A stretch of 64,000 nt of DNA from Microbulbifer agarilyticus (GTDB lineage: Bacteria > Pseudomonadota > Gammaproteobacteria > Pseudomonadales > Cellvibrionaceae), in the NCBI RefSeq assembly GCF_001999945.1, contig NZ_CP019650.1, positions 3,777,501 to 3,841,500 on the forward strand, read 5' to 3'. Made by a program: the position numbers and the translations under genes. Below are positions 56,204 to 64,000 of this stretch, piece after piece; the first letter of the stretch is position 1, and each line of letters opens with the position of its first letter. The notes below the pieces were generated by a model. That model did no database searches. It worked only from the letters and a program-made list of their open reading frames with translations, and was not told the origin of the DNA.

Positions 56204-57004
56204 ATGAAGCCGATACTCCCATTTACCTTCGCCGCCCTGGCCACCATGGCCACCGTCACATTTGCGGCGGAAGATATTTCTATTTCCCACGATGGAAATA
56301 GCTGCAACGCTTCCATGCATCATCAGGTCACCGTCGGGCCGGACTTCCTGGAAGTGCGTGATGAGAACGACCTGGCCCCACTGATCGCATTCAGCGAGCC
56401 AGATCAGCTGGCTGTGGGCGACGATGGCCTGACACTGACGGCGGACCAGCAGAAGCTGATGCGGCAATACCAGCAGCAACTGCACCACACCGGTGAAGAG
56501 GTGTCCCTGCTGGCCGTAGCCGCGGTCGACGTGGCACTGGAAGGTCTGGGCATTGCATTAACGGCCCTTGCGGGACCGAACGATCCGGATACCGAATACT
56601 TCTTACACGAGTCCAGCCTGATCCGTAGCGAGGTTATCGAGAAGCTGCAGCACCCTGGCGATGTGTATTCTTTTGGCACCCCGTGGGTGGAAGGGGTTCT
56701 GGAGAGCACCCTAGAAGAAGAGCTGGAACCGCGGATCGCGGCATTGGCGACCCGCTCTGCCGGCAAGATCGCCTGGCATGCAATGAAGGCGGTGTTTACC
56801 GGTGGCGGCAGTATAGAGGCACGCGCCGAAGCGGCTGCAGAGGAAGCGGAAGCACTGGTAGAAGAGAAAGCGGAAGCATTGGAAGCGCGTGCGGACGCCC
56901 TGTGTGCGCAAATGGAGTCTCTCGATACGCTGGAGACCGAGCTGCACCGTGCCATTCCAGAGCTGAACGGACTCGACCTGATTAAATTCGATCGCCGAGG
57001 TTAA
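56204..57004 (+). CDS. DUF2884 (YggN-like) periplasmic protein
   Basis: 266-residue exported protein with a signal peptide (MKPILPFTFAALATMATVTFA). The LTADQQKLMRQYQQQLH segment and the following helical region resemble the YggN family; the C-terminal third is an Ala/Glu-rich helix (RAEAAAEEAEALVEEKAEALEARAD) ending with a conserved Cys and LEALD-type motif. The ATG at 56192 (MEFPMKP) is an alternative start. Function unknown. Confidence 0.65.
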   Translation: MKPILPFTFAALATMATVTFAAEDISISHDGNSCNASMHHQVTVGPDFLEVRDENDLAPLIAFSEPDQLAVGDDGLTLTADQQKLMRQYQQQLHHTGEEVSLLAVAAVDVALEGLGIALTALAGPNDPDTEYFLHESSLIRSEVIEKLQHPGDVYSFGTPWVEGVLESTLEEELEPRIAALATRSAGKIAWHAMKAVFTGGGSIEARAEAAAEEAEALVEEKAEALEARADALCAQMESLDTLETELHRAIPELNGLDLIKFDRRG

Positions 57005-57049
57005 CCACACCACCTCGAGAGCGAGACTCCTAACACTCCCCAAGTGTTT

Positions 57050-57084
57050 GGCCGCATCCCCCCACAGGGTATGCGGCCTTTTTT
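57050..57084 (+). terminator. DUF2884 gene terminator
   Basis: GGCCGCAT and ATGCGGCC pair around CCCCCCACAGGGT and are followed by TTTTTT. Standard intrinsic terminator 45 bases past the stop; also between convergent genes. Confidence 0.85.
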
Positions 57085-57093
57085 ATTGGGCTG

Positions 57094-57612
57094 TCAGGAC
57101 TTTTTGTCCACACCCAGCTCACCCAGAGTCTGAGCCATATCCTGGGCACTGGTGGCCGGCTGAATGTCACGATCGATCTTCAGAACATTGCCATCTTTGC
57201 CAATGTAGAAGGTCACGCGCTTGGCCATGTTCAGTACTGGCATTTTTACGTCGTAGGCCTCGGCGACCTCACCAGTAGGATCGCTCAGCAGAGGAAAATC
57301 GGCCTTCATCTCTTCGGCAAATTTTGTGTTGTCTTCCAGGTCATCCGTGCTGGCCATGAAATAGGTCACATCGTATTCACGAATCAGATCGCCATTTTCG
57401 GCCAGGGACTTGCACTCGATGGTACATCCTTTGGTAAAGGCCTTGGGATACCAGGCAACAACGACCGCCTGCTTACCCTTAAAATCGGACAGCGTGTAGG
57501 TTTTCCCATCGGAAGCTTTCAAAGAAAATTCCGGCGCCGGGCTTCCCACCTCAAGCGCCATTGCTGGAACAGTGACGACCAGCAATGCCATCCACAGAAA
57601 CAATTTTCTCAC
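57094..57612 (-). CDS. Periplasmic peroxiredoxin (AhpC/TSA, Bcp-like)
   Basis: 172 residues from the GTG at 57612 (GGAGAGG upstream). A signal peptide (LFLWMALLVVTVPAMA) is followed by a thioredoxin-fold peroxiredoxin: VGSPAPEFSLKASDGKTYTLSDF, then YPKAFTKGCTIECKSLAE, where the peroxidatic Cys in KGC is followed by a second Cys four residues on as in Bcp/PrxQ enzymes. Predicted to reduce peroxides in the periplasm, a sensible companion for the exported amine oxidase 13 kb away, though no direct link is shown. Confidence 0.9.
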   Translation of the reverse strand: MRKLFLWMALLVVTVPAMALEVGSPAPEFSLKASDGKTYTLSDFKGKQAVVVAWYPKAFTKGCTIECKSLAENGDLIREYDVTYFMASTDDLEDNTKFAEEMKADFPLLSDPTGEVAEAYDVKMPVLNMAKRVTFYIGKDGNVLKIDRDIQPATSAQDMAQTLGELGVDKKS

Positions 57613-57830
57613 TTTCCTCTCCTTTACCAGAGTTATGTTCAACAGGCAGATCAGCCTAATTTTTTGACCAAACATCCACCTCAAGTTTCCAGCTTTTTAC
57701 CACTGGCTTCAATGGATATCGGCCCATAGAATGCGGTCTTTTGCGCAATTCGGTCAGGAACCACGACACCGGGCAGTCACATACTGCTGCGCAGGGAACA
57801 ACAGAATAACGCGATAACAAGAGCGCTCTT

Positions 57831-59129
57831 ATGTTTTCCCCTGTTCAGAGTCCGGCCCCCTCTCTGCGACTCCTAGTAATCCTAGCTGTACTCCAGCTGC
57901 TTACCGCCTGTGGCGGCGGCAGTAGCGAGGCAGACAGCAGCGATAGCGACCTGTCCCAGGCGCCGCCACCTTCTTACGCCCCGGGGAACGGTTCGGATTC
58001 CTCCGGCTCCCCTCCGGGTTCCGGTAGTAGTGGCGGTACCCAGGCGGTATCTCCCGGTGAATACGCAACACTTGAACGTTGCACACCGTTTTCCGGCAGT
58101 GCCGAAGCGCCGTTCAAGGTAATCTTTGCCAACCTGGATTCGGCACCGTACTTTGATGAGATTGTGCAGAATGCAGTGGAGAATCAATTCCACTCGCTTG
58201 CGCCTTTTGCGGAATACCAGCACCAGTTCGGTTTTTACCAGTTAGACCTTGATGACTTTTCTGCGCAGGGCTGTAGCCGCCTTGAAAGTGGTGGCTTTAG
58301 CTGTGATGTGGATAAGATTCATCAGTCGATTTATCAGCAATGTGGCGGCGACGATTTACAGGGCGTGATCAAGATCGTTATCGCCGAGGCGGACTTCGGT
58401 GCGTCCGGAGGCGAAGTGATCTATATCGCCAGTGACCGCGACTGGCAAGATAGCGCGACGGCACTGCATTACCTGCGCAATATTGTGATTCACGAGGTGG
58501 GGCACAATTTCGGTCTCGCCGACCTGTATGACGGCGGCATCAATCAAGATGGCTCCGCGGTTGAGGGCTGGCCCAGTGAGCTGTCCCGTGAGTGGGCGAA
58601 CCTGGACGCCCCTGGCTGCAGTAAATGGTGCAACAACTTCAAACCGGCAAGCGAGTACACCCAATCGGAAAATGCAGTTTGCCCGTCCTTTACCGATAGA
58701 AGCAGCTGCGTTGCGTACAACCGTTCAGGAGCGGGGGAGTGTGCGACCGATGAAGATGGCAACCCCACCTGCTGCGCCTGGTCGAGCAGCAATGAGGACG
58801 ACTATTTCGCCTCCCAGTGCACCCCGGCCTGGGGCACGGAAAATATTGCACAGGATTGTTTGCAGGGTACCGGTTGCTTTTACGGCGGTGCCTACGGCAA
58901 CAACTCCTGGCGCCCGGTGAAGGCATGGGGAGACAGCATTATGTACGGTGCCGGGCAATCCACAGCGTTTGACGCGGTATCGGAGCGGGCCCTTGGCGAA
59001 ACCATGCGCTGCTGCGGCACCTCGGATGACAGTACCAAGTCCTGCGCGTTGTTTCGCGCGAACTTCAATACGTTCCTGCGGGATTTCCAGCCGTATAAAA
59101 CCCGACTCGGTTCCTGCGGCACACGCTAA
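57831..59129 (+). CDS. Cysteine-rich metzincin-type lipoprotein
   Basis: 432 residues. Lipobox LLTAC27 followed by a Ser/Gly/Pro linker (about 28-75). A zinc-protease motif H221EVGHNFGLAD231 (HExxHxxGxxD) follows IRNIVI, so residues about 90-240 form a metzincin-like domain. The remainder is rich in cysteine: 18 in the mature part apart from the lipid Cys (for example WCNN, CPSF, TCCAW, MRCCG), suggesting many disulfides. No close family recognised; distantly like M64/gametolysin-type proteases. Alone between a peroxiredoxin and a DTW gene. Confidence 0.8.
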   Translation: MFSPVQSPAPSLRLLVILAVLQLLTACGGGSSEADSSDSDLSQAPPPSYAPGNGSDSSGSPPGSGSSGGTQAVSPGEYATLERCTPFSGSAEAPFKVIFANLDSAPYFDEIVQNAVENQFHSLAPFAEYQHQFGFYQLDLDDFSAQGCSRLESGGFSCDVDKIHQSIYQQCGGDDLQGVIKIVIAEADFGASGGEVIYIASDRDWQDSATALHYLRNIVIHEVGHNFGLADLYDGGINQDGSAVEGWPSELSREWANLDAPGCSKWCNNFKPASEYTQSENAVCPSFTDRSSCVAYNRSGAGECATDEDGNPTCCAWSSSNEDDYFASQCTPAWGTENIAQDCLQGTGCFYGGAYGNNSWRPVKAWGDSIMYGAGQSTAFDAVSERALGETMRCCGTSDDSTKSCALFRANFNTFLRDFQPYKTRLGSCGTR

Positions 59130-59131
59130 GG

Positions 59132-59620
59132 CTATTTACCCGCCTGCAGAAACGCGCGGAAGCGTATATCCAGTTCTGCCGCTGCAGCGGTTTCGCCCTT
59201 TGCGCGTAAAATCTCTATTACACACTCGGCGGTACACAGGCCGCCGTCGCGCTGGTTGCGGCGTAAACTGAAACGCGAAGGGTGATCTAGTGTCAGTTCG
59301 ACACGCGGGGCGCTCTTCAGATAAACGCTGCGATTAAACATTTTGCGCGCTTCCTGCCAGGTCGCATCCAGCAGAATAAACGTTTGGCAATCCGCGACAG
59401 AGAGACGCTGCGGAGTGACATTCTCTTCGTGCACTTCGCTACTCGGATACAGCAGCCCTGTATTAGGCCACTGCAGGAGTTGCAGGAGCTGTGCATTCGG
59501 TTCTGTACGTTTCCATACCACACGGCGTACAACAGCAGCTGCCTTCCCCATCAGCGCTAACTTGCCGGTATTTGTCGCTTTCTTCAGTTCCCTCTCGTGC
59601 GTTAGAAAAATAATGTTCAT
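59132..59620 (-). CDS. Short DTW-domain protein (tRNA aminocarboxypropyltransferase-like)
   Basis: 162 residues. DTW family members (TapT/YfiP) use SAM to make acp3U in tRNA. The signature is LLDATWQEARKMF, followed by LKSAPRVELTLDHPSRFSLRRNQRDGGLCTAECV. The N-terminal cysteine knuckle of long members is missing, and an in-frame stop six bases before the ATG shows it is not hidden upstream. Start MNIIFLTHERELKKATNTGKL retains the conserved HxxE-K region. Convergent with the metzincin gene. Confidence 0.85.
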   Translation of the reverse strand: MNIIFLTHERELKKATNTGKLALMGKAAAVVRRVVWKRTEPNAQLLQLLQWPNTGLLYPSSEVHEENVTPQRLSVADCQTFILLDATWQEARKMFNRSVYLKSAPRVELTLDHPSRFSLRRNQRDGGLCTAECVIEILRAKGETAAAAELDIRFRAFLQAGK

Positions 59621-59660
59621 CGCACCCTATTCACAGGTCACTCAATATCCGCAAGACAAT

Positions 59661-59687
59661 AAAAAGCACGGTTTCACCGTGCTTTTT
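59661..59687. terminator. Bidirectional terminator
   Basis: AAAAAGCACGG, loop TTTCA, CCGTGCTTTTT. Ends the leftward propeller lipoprotein gene at 59720. Confidence 0.85.
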
Positions 59688-59719
59688 ATACGATTTTCCC
59701 GCACATAATCAGCGGTAGA

Positions 59720-61552
59720 CTACTCTGTCGTCGGCCACACTAGGGGAAAAGCTACAGATGTGTTCCAATTCTCCCCATCTTTCGTGTTCCACAAATAATC
59801 TTGATCCAAACCTGAATAAACCCAAAGTAATTCTGAATGGACGGCAAGTGCGTGCGTTTGATTCATCTTTCTCAGAGGCTCTGACACAAACAAAGACCAA
59901 GACACGCCATCAGTCGAGCGATATACAGAATTATGGCTGTCGGGGAAGGAGTGTCCCCCTATCATGAACAGGTTGTCAGCGAACGTCACAACACTTGCAT
60001 CGATACGAGCAACATAGCCACCGTCATCCGCATCTTTAGTCCATACACGACCGTCAGGACTCGACCATACATCGCTGCGAAGATCATCCGAGCCCGTAGG
60101 CCCCATTCCTCCTGCAACGAACAGCTTTCCAGCCCACTCATAGACCGCCATACCTTCACGAGACTCAAAAGGGGACTCCGCCAGTTCCTGATCCCAATTC
60201 AACCCATCCGTCGAGGAATATATCTTCGACTCCCCAGAGAAGGCGCCATCGCCTATAACCCATATCTTCCCATCAAAGACAATAGCTTGGCCTTGCCCCA
60301 GAAATGGCGCGGTCTCCACTAGGCGCTGCCAAGTTACACCATCATCTGATTTCCAAACGTCTCGTTTAAACCAAAGGGCACCACCTGTTCCGATGCCTTC
60401 CTCTCCACCTAACAAGTAAAGAGAATTTTGATATTCAACGACCTTGTGGAAGGCTCTGGCAGAAAACTCTGCGCTTTCCACCTCCTGAACCCAGTTGACA
60501 CCGTCTTCAGAAGACCAGATATCATTGTACCAATATGTGTCGTTACCTGACTCTCCGGCACTGTTATCTTGACCAGCAATCACAAATAGTTTGCCTTTGA
60601 AGCTCACCATCGCTTGCCCCATTCTACGAACAAAAGGAGGGCGCTGCGCTTCTACTCTGACAGGCTGACTCTGTAATCCGGCGCGCTCCAATACAACATA
60701 CGCAGGAAGACCAACGGCGATGTAACTATCTAAAACTGGCAGTTGTCCTTCTATCTCAACTGTAGTCATTGCACTTTGACTACAGCTTGCATAGCTCTCT
60801 ACATCACAGTCTTCATTTGTGAAGCGATAAACATCGGTCGGTGAGAAAATACCATTGAGTGTTAACTCGGAACCCGTTTTCCCAATAGCTGCCGCTAGTT
60901 GGCTCGGTGGCCCGACTACGGTCAACTGGTAGCTCGTGCTGGATTCAGCGTAACTGTCCGCGGCAGCTTTTTTGGCTTCAATAGTTGCACTGCCCTCTGC
61001 CAGTAGCGTCACTATGCCTGTCATTGCATCTATGCTAGCAACAGATGTATTACTTGAAGAAAACATGAGCTGACCGTTTCCTGATCCACCACTCAGAGGG
61101 TTCTCAACGGTCGACGTCAAGGTTAAATCCACTGTCAGTGCAGCAGATTCAAATACCAAGGGCTCTTGTGTATCGGCCTCTAGAACTCTGACGCTGTAAG
61201 AAGTACTGGCGGATTTGTAATCAGAATCGCTGGCTTTCAGTGCTGTAATCGTCGTACTTCCGACTGCGATCAACTGCAATTCACCGGAACTTGCATTAAC
61301 TGTAGCAACACCGGTATCGCTGGAACTATAAGAAACAGCTCCATTACCCGAACCTCCTGACAGTTCGTTTACCTGCACTTCACTGTGCAAATAATATTCA
61401 ACCTCGATTTGCGCGAAATTCAGAGCGGCTTGATTCTCTTTTTCTTCAACTGCTGGGCTATCATTTCCATTACTACCGCCCCCGCCACAGGCAGCGAGTA
61501 ACAATACTGTCGTGGCCAATACTAAATGGGCCACCTCTCGCACTTTCAACAT
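59720..61552 (-). CDS. Lipoprotein with two Ig-like repeats and a six-bladed propeller
   Basis: 610 residues from the ATG at 61552 (AGGGGGA upstream). Lipobox LLLAACGGGG, then two Big2-type repeats (about 45-215) recognisable by SGGSGNG, VSYSSSDTGVATVN / LMFSSSNTSVASID and AVGSTTITALKA / AEGSATIEAKKA. From about 300 to 605 six blades each carry S-x-D-G-x-x-W (SSEDGVNW, KSDDGVTW, SSTDGLNW, SSPDGRVW, RSTDGVSW, NTKDGENW), a kelch/BNR-like motif, alternating with LYLLGG, LFVAGG, LFMIGG strands. Probably surface exposed and ligand binding. The gene looks distinctly more A+T rich than its neighbours. Function unknown. Confidence 0.8.
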   Translation of the reverse strand: MLKVREVAHLVLATTVLLLAACGGGGSNGNDSPAVEEKENQAALNFAQIEVEYYLHSEVQVNELSGGSGNGAVSYSSSDTGVATVNASSGELQLIAVGSTTITALKASDSDYKSASTSYSVRVLEADTQEPLVFESAALTVDLTLTSTVENPLSGGSGNGQLMFSSSNTSVASIDAMTGIVTLLAEGSATIEAKKAAADSYAESSTSYQLTVVGPPSQLAAAIGKTGSELTLNGIFSPTDVYRFTNEDCDVESYASCSQSAMTTVEIEGQLPVLDSYIAVGLPAYVVLERAGLQSQPVRVEAQRPPFVRRMGQAMVSFKGKLFVIAGQDNSAGESGNDTYWYNDIWSSEDGVNWVQEVESAEFSARAFHKVVEYQNSLYLLGGEEGIGTGGALWFKRDVWKSDDGVTWQRLVETAPFLGQGQAIVFDGKIWVIGDGAFSGESKIYSSTDGLNWDQELAESPFESREGMAVYEWAGKLFVAGGMGPTGSDDLRSDVWSSPDGRVWTKDADDGGYVARIDASVVTFADNLFMIGGHSFPDSHNSVYRSTDGVSWSLFVSEPLRKMNQTHALAVHSELLWVYSGLDQDYLWNTKDGENWNTSVAFPLVWPTTE

Positions 61553-61664
61553 CCCCTCCCCCTTTTTTTCATACTCATTGGAAAACTTTATATTTAAACG
61601 CAAATCTAATATAACTTGCAGTCACTAGCGCAAAAAATCCATTTTTGACTAGCCGGCCCCGTTT

Positions 61665-62705
61665 TCACCCTACACCTATTTCAGGCCACTGATTTTTGAG
61701 TTGCCCAGCCATATCAAGCATGCGATTGGCAAATCCCCACTCGTTATCGAACCAGATCAATACTTTGACCAGCTTGCCCCCCGCCACACGGGTCTGGCTG
61801 GCATCGACTATGCCGGAGCGTGGGTCGTGGTTATAGTCACACGAGGTCAGCGGTTCTTCACTGTACCCAAGCACTCCACAGTATCCGGTTTGCGCTGCGG
61901 CCTTGAGCACGGCATTGACCTCCGCCTGGGTGACCGGCTGATGCAGCTGTACCGAGAGATCAATGGCGGAAACGTTGATGGTGGGTACACGCATGGCCTG
62001 GGCTTCAAACTTACCGGCCATGTCCGGGAGTATGCGTTCGATGCCGCGGGCGAGCCCGGTATCCACGGGAATAATGGAGCCGATGGCAGAGCGCGTTTTG
62101 CGTAAATCGGTGTGGTGATAGGCATCGTTGACCGGCTGATCATTCATCGCCGAGTGGATGGTGGTGATTACACCGGCATCGATACCAAAGGCGCTGTCCA
62201 GGGCGGCGATTACGGGAATGCTGCAGTTGGTGGTGCAGGAGGCGGCGGAGATGATGGTTTCTTCTCCGCTCAGCGTGCTGTGATTCACCCCGTAGACGAT
62301 GGTGGCATCGACGTCGTTTTTCGCGGGCTGCGAGAAAATGACTTTTTTCGCCCCTGCCTTGAGGTGTAATTCGGCGCGTTCGCGCTCGGTGAAACTGCCA
62401 GTGCACTCGAGGACGATGTCGACTTGAGTCGAGCGCCAGTCGAGGTCTTCCAGCTCGCTGTAATGGGTTACGGAAATTTTGTCGCCGTTCACCAAAAGGG
62501 TGTCGTCCTGCACGGCAACGTCGCCAATAAAGCGACCGTGGACGGTATCGTATTTGGTGAGATGGGCAATGGTGGCGCAGTCGGCCAACTCATTGATGGC
62601 GACGATCTGCAATTGATCACGCAGGTTGGATTCGTACAGGGCTCGCAGAACGCTGCGTCCTATACGGCCGTAGCCATTGATCGCGAGTCTTATCGGGTTG
62701 GGCAT
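61665..62705 (-). CDS. epd: Erythrose-4-phosphate dehydrogenase
   Basis: NAD-dependent oxidation of erythrose-4-phosphate toward pyridoxal phosphate; the fold and chemistry are those of GAPDH. 346 residues with [20 protein letters not shown], the Epd-specific [25 protein letters not shown], catalytic [10 protein letters not shown], and [18 protein letters not shown] (Epd signature versus GAPDH). In Pseudomonas, tkt-epd-pgk-fba are contiguous; here pgk lies about 20 kb away. tkt is 209 bases upstream on the same strand across palindromic element E. Confidence 0.93.
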   Translation of the reverse strand: MPNPIRLAINGYGRIGRSVLRALYESNLRDQLQIVAINELADCATIAHLTKYDTVHGRFIGDVAVQDDTLLVNGDKISVTHYSELEDLDWRSTQVDIVLECTGSFTERERAELHLKAGAKKVIFSQPAKNDVDATIVYGVNHSTLSGEETIISAASCTTNCSIPVIAALDSAFGIDAGVITTIHSAMNDQPVNDAYHHTDLRKTRSAIGSIIPVDTGLARGIERILPDMAGKFEAQAMRVPTINVSAIDLSVQLHQPVTQAEVNAVLKAAAQTGYCGVLGYSEEPLTSCDYNHDPRSGIVDASQTRVAGGKLVKVLIWFDNEWGFANRMLDMAGQLKNQWPEIGVG

Positions 62706-62762
62706 GTATACCTCAGGCTATGTCCACCGCCCTAGGTCAATGCTCGGTTGTCGTGCGGTGGC

Positions 62763-62873
62763 GGCTGGCTACCGGATGCGGATTTTCAGGACCACTGTAA
62801 ACCCATCCCTGGGCGTTGCGGCGCAAACCTCCTGTTTGCGACGCTCCTGAAAATCCGCATCCGATACCCAGCC
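62763..62873 (+). repeat. Nested palindromic element E (type II)
   Basis: Outer arms 62763-62791 and 62845-62873 pair at 27 of 29 positions. The core CTGTAAACCCATCCCTGGG follows the left arm, then GTTGCGGC and an inner hairpin CGCAAAC/GTTTGCG (62822-62840). It sits in the tkt-epd spacer between two leftward genes. A further small hairpin GACCCC/GGGGTC (62883-62907) lies just past the tkt stop. Confidence 0.83.
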
Positions 62874-62914
62874 TGCAATTCAGACCCCACACATTTTCAG
62901 CGGGGTCGAACGTT

Positions 62915-64000
62915 TTACTTCAGCAGACCTTCTACAGCTTCAACCACTTTATCGGTGGTGATGCCGAAGTGCTTCATCAGGTCGCCTGCCGGTGCGGATT
63001 CACCAAAGGTTTCCATACCGATGATGGCACCGTCGAAGCCAACAAACTTGTACCAGTAGTCCTTGTGCGCAGCTTCCACGGCAACGCGGGCACGCACGGC
63101 AGACGGCAGTACAGATTCGCGATAGTCGGCGCTCTGCGCAGAGAAGGCTTCGGCACACGGCATGGAGACAACGCGTACCTTGCGGCCGGACAACTGTTCC
63201 GCGGCAGCAGTGGCTAGTTCGACTTCGGAGCCGGTGGCGATGATGATCGCTTCCGGTTCGCCGTCGCAATCGCGCAGGATGTAACCACCCTTTTCGACGT
63301 TGGTCAGCTGCTCATCGGTACGCGGCTGTGGGGCCAGGCCCTGACGGCTGAAGATGAGCGCGCTGGGGCCGTCGCTGCGGGCGATCGCCATTTTCCAGCT
63401 TACCGCGGACTCGGTGGCGTCACAGGGGCGCCAGGTCTGCAGGTTCGGGGTGGCGCGCAGTGCGGTCAGCTGTTCTACCGGCTGGTGGGTCGGCCCGTCT
63501 TCACCGAGACCGATGGAGTCGTGGGTGTATACGAAGATGACCTTCTGCTTCATCAGCGCGGCCATACGTACGGCGTTGCGGGCGTATTCCATAAACATCA
63601 GGAAGGTCGCGCCGTACGGTACGAAGCCGCCGTGCAGGGCGATACCGTTCATGATGGCGCTCATGCCGAATTCGCGCACACCGTAGTAAACGTAGTTACC
63701 TGAAGCATCCTCTGGGGTGACACCTTTGGTACCGGACCAAATGGTGAGGTTGGAGCCGGCGAGGTCAGCGGAGCCGCCCAGGAATTCCGGCAACAGCGGG
63801 CCGTAGGCATTCAGGCTGTTCTGGCTGGCTTTACGGGAAGCGATCTTCTCGGCATCCGCCTGGCACTGCTTGATGTACTCGTCGGCCTTGGCCATGAAGT
63901 CCACCGGCAGCTCGCCGCTCATGCGGCGTTCAAATTCGGCAGCCAGCTCCGGATGGGCTTCTTTATAGTCTTCGAAGATGTCTTTCCACTCGTCTTCCTG
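62915..64000 (-). CDS. tkt: Transketolase, C-terminal part
   Basis: Thiamine-diphosphate enzyme of the pentose phosphate pathway. 361 residues are in the window; the N-terminal half runs off the right edge. Visible motifs: [42 protein letters not shown] (Glu that activates ThDP), [39 protein letters not shown] and the C-terminal [11 protein letters not shown]. Reads toward epd, as in the conserved tkt-epd order. Confidence 0.96.
   Translation of the reverse strand, partial: QEDEWKDIFEDYKEAHPELAAEFERRMSGELPVDFMAKADEYIKQCQADAEKIASRKASQNSLNAYGPLLPEFLGGSADLAGSNLTIWSGTKGVTPEDASGNYVYYGVREFGMSAIMNGIALHGGFVPYGATFLMFMEYARNAVRMAALMKQKVIFVYTHDSIGLGEDGPTHQPVEQLTALRATPNLQTWRPCDATESAVSWKMAIARSDGPSALIFSRQGLAPQPRTDEQLTNVEKGGYILRDCDGEPEAIIIATGSEVELATAAAEQLSGRKVRVVSMPCAEAFSAQSADYRESVLPSAVRARVAVEAAHKDYWYKFVGFDGAIIGMETFGESAPAGDLMKHFGITTDKVVEAVEGLLK

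Noticed and set aside
41771..61664. Phage or transposon origin of the accessory block
   Set aside because: No integrase, transposase, att-like direct repeat or tRNA boundary was found; only gene order argues for insertion.

Overview
The window reads as chromosomal DNA of a marine-type gammaproteobacterium close to Microbulbifer or other Cellvibrionales relatives. This is inferred from the Pseudomonas/Cellvibrio-like gene orders (tyrS / M23 peptidase / anmK / erpA / argC; prmA / DUF3426 / dusB / fis / purH / purD / coq7; tkt / epd ... pgk / fba), the moderately high G+C, the large TonB-dependent receptor and the many exported hydrolases. No genus-specific marker gene was seen. No tRNA, rRNA, CRISPR array, transposase, integrase or phage gene was recognised.

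Layout. 0-12 kb: the start of tyrS, then cell-wall genes (M23 endopeptidase, anmK), Fe-S insertion (erpA), a bactofilin with a membrane coiled-coil partner, argC, a CLC chloride transporter, and haem genes hemJ, hemL and hemB with an odd ThiD-like kinase between them. 12-24 kb: DUF2167 membrane protein, rhomboid protease, bifunctional PBP1b, adenosine kinase, a GGDEF/EAL regulator, YajG-type lipoprotein, a copper chaperone with a His-rich tail, a small lipoprotein and dsbD. 24-37 kb: aroQ, accBC, prmA, DUF3426, dusB-fis, purH, purD, coq7, a fumarylacetoacetase-fold enzyme and serA. 37-42 kb: rarD, a lipase-like hydrolase, fba and pgk.

42-61.6 kb is an accessory block lying between pgk and epd, which are adjacent in many relatives. 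It carries an alpha/beta hydrolase, a CPXCG mini-protein, a Tat-exported flavin amine oxidase, an SPFH / DUF350 / transglutaminase cassette, a secreted HExxHxxGxxH protease, a TauE/SafE permease, a Tat-exported PLP aminotransferase, a TonB-dependent receptor, a DUF2884 protein, a periplasmic peroxiredoxin, a Cys-rich metzincin lipoprotein, a DTW protein and an Ig-like/propeller lipoprotein. Most products are predicted to act in the envelope or outside the cell. The central genes (protease, permease, aminotransferase, TonB receptor) could form a peptide/amino-acid scavenging unit, but that is inference. The window closes with epd and the 3' part of tkt.

The most striking non-coding signal is a family of six large nested palindromes (about 98-113 bp) in spacers next to core genes (accC-prmA twice, purH-purD, coq7-FAH twice, tkt-epd). 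Each has long outer arms whose sequence is largely private to the copy yet pairs almost perfectly, a near-constant single-stranded core based on GTGAACCCATCCCTGGG, and a private inner hairpin. This paired variation around a fixed core suggests selection on a folded DNA or RNA form. No copy was seen in the accessory block.
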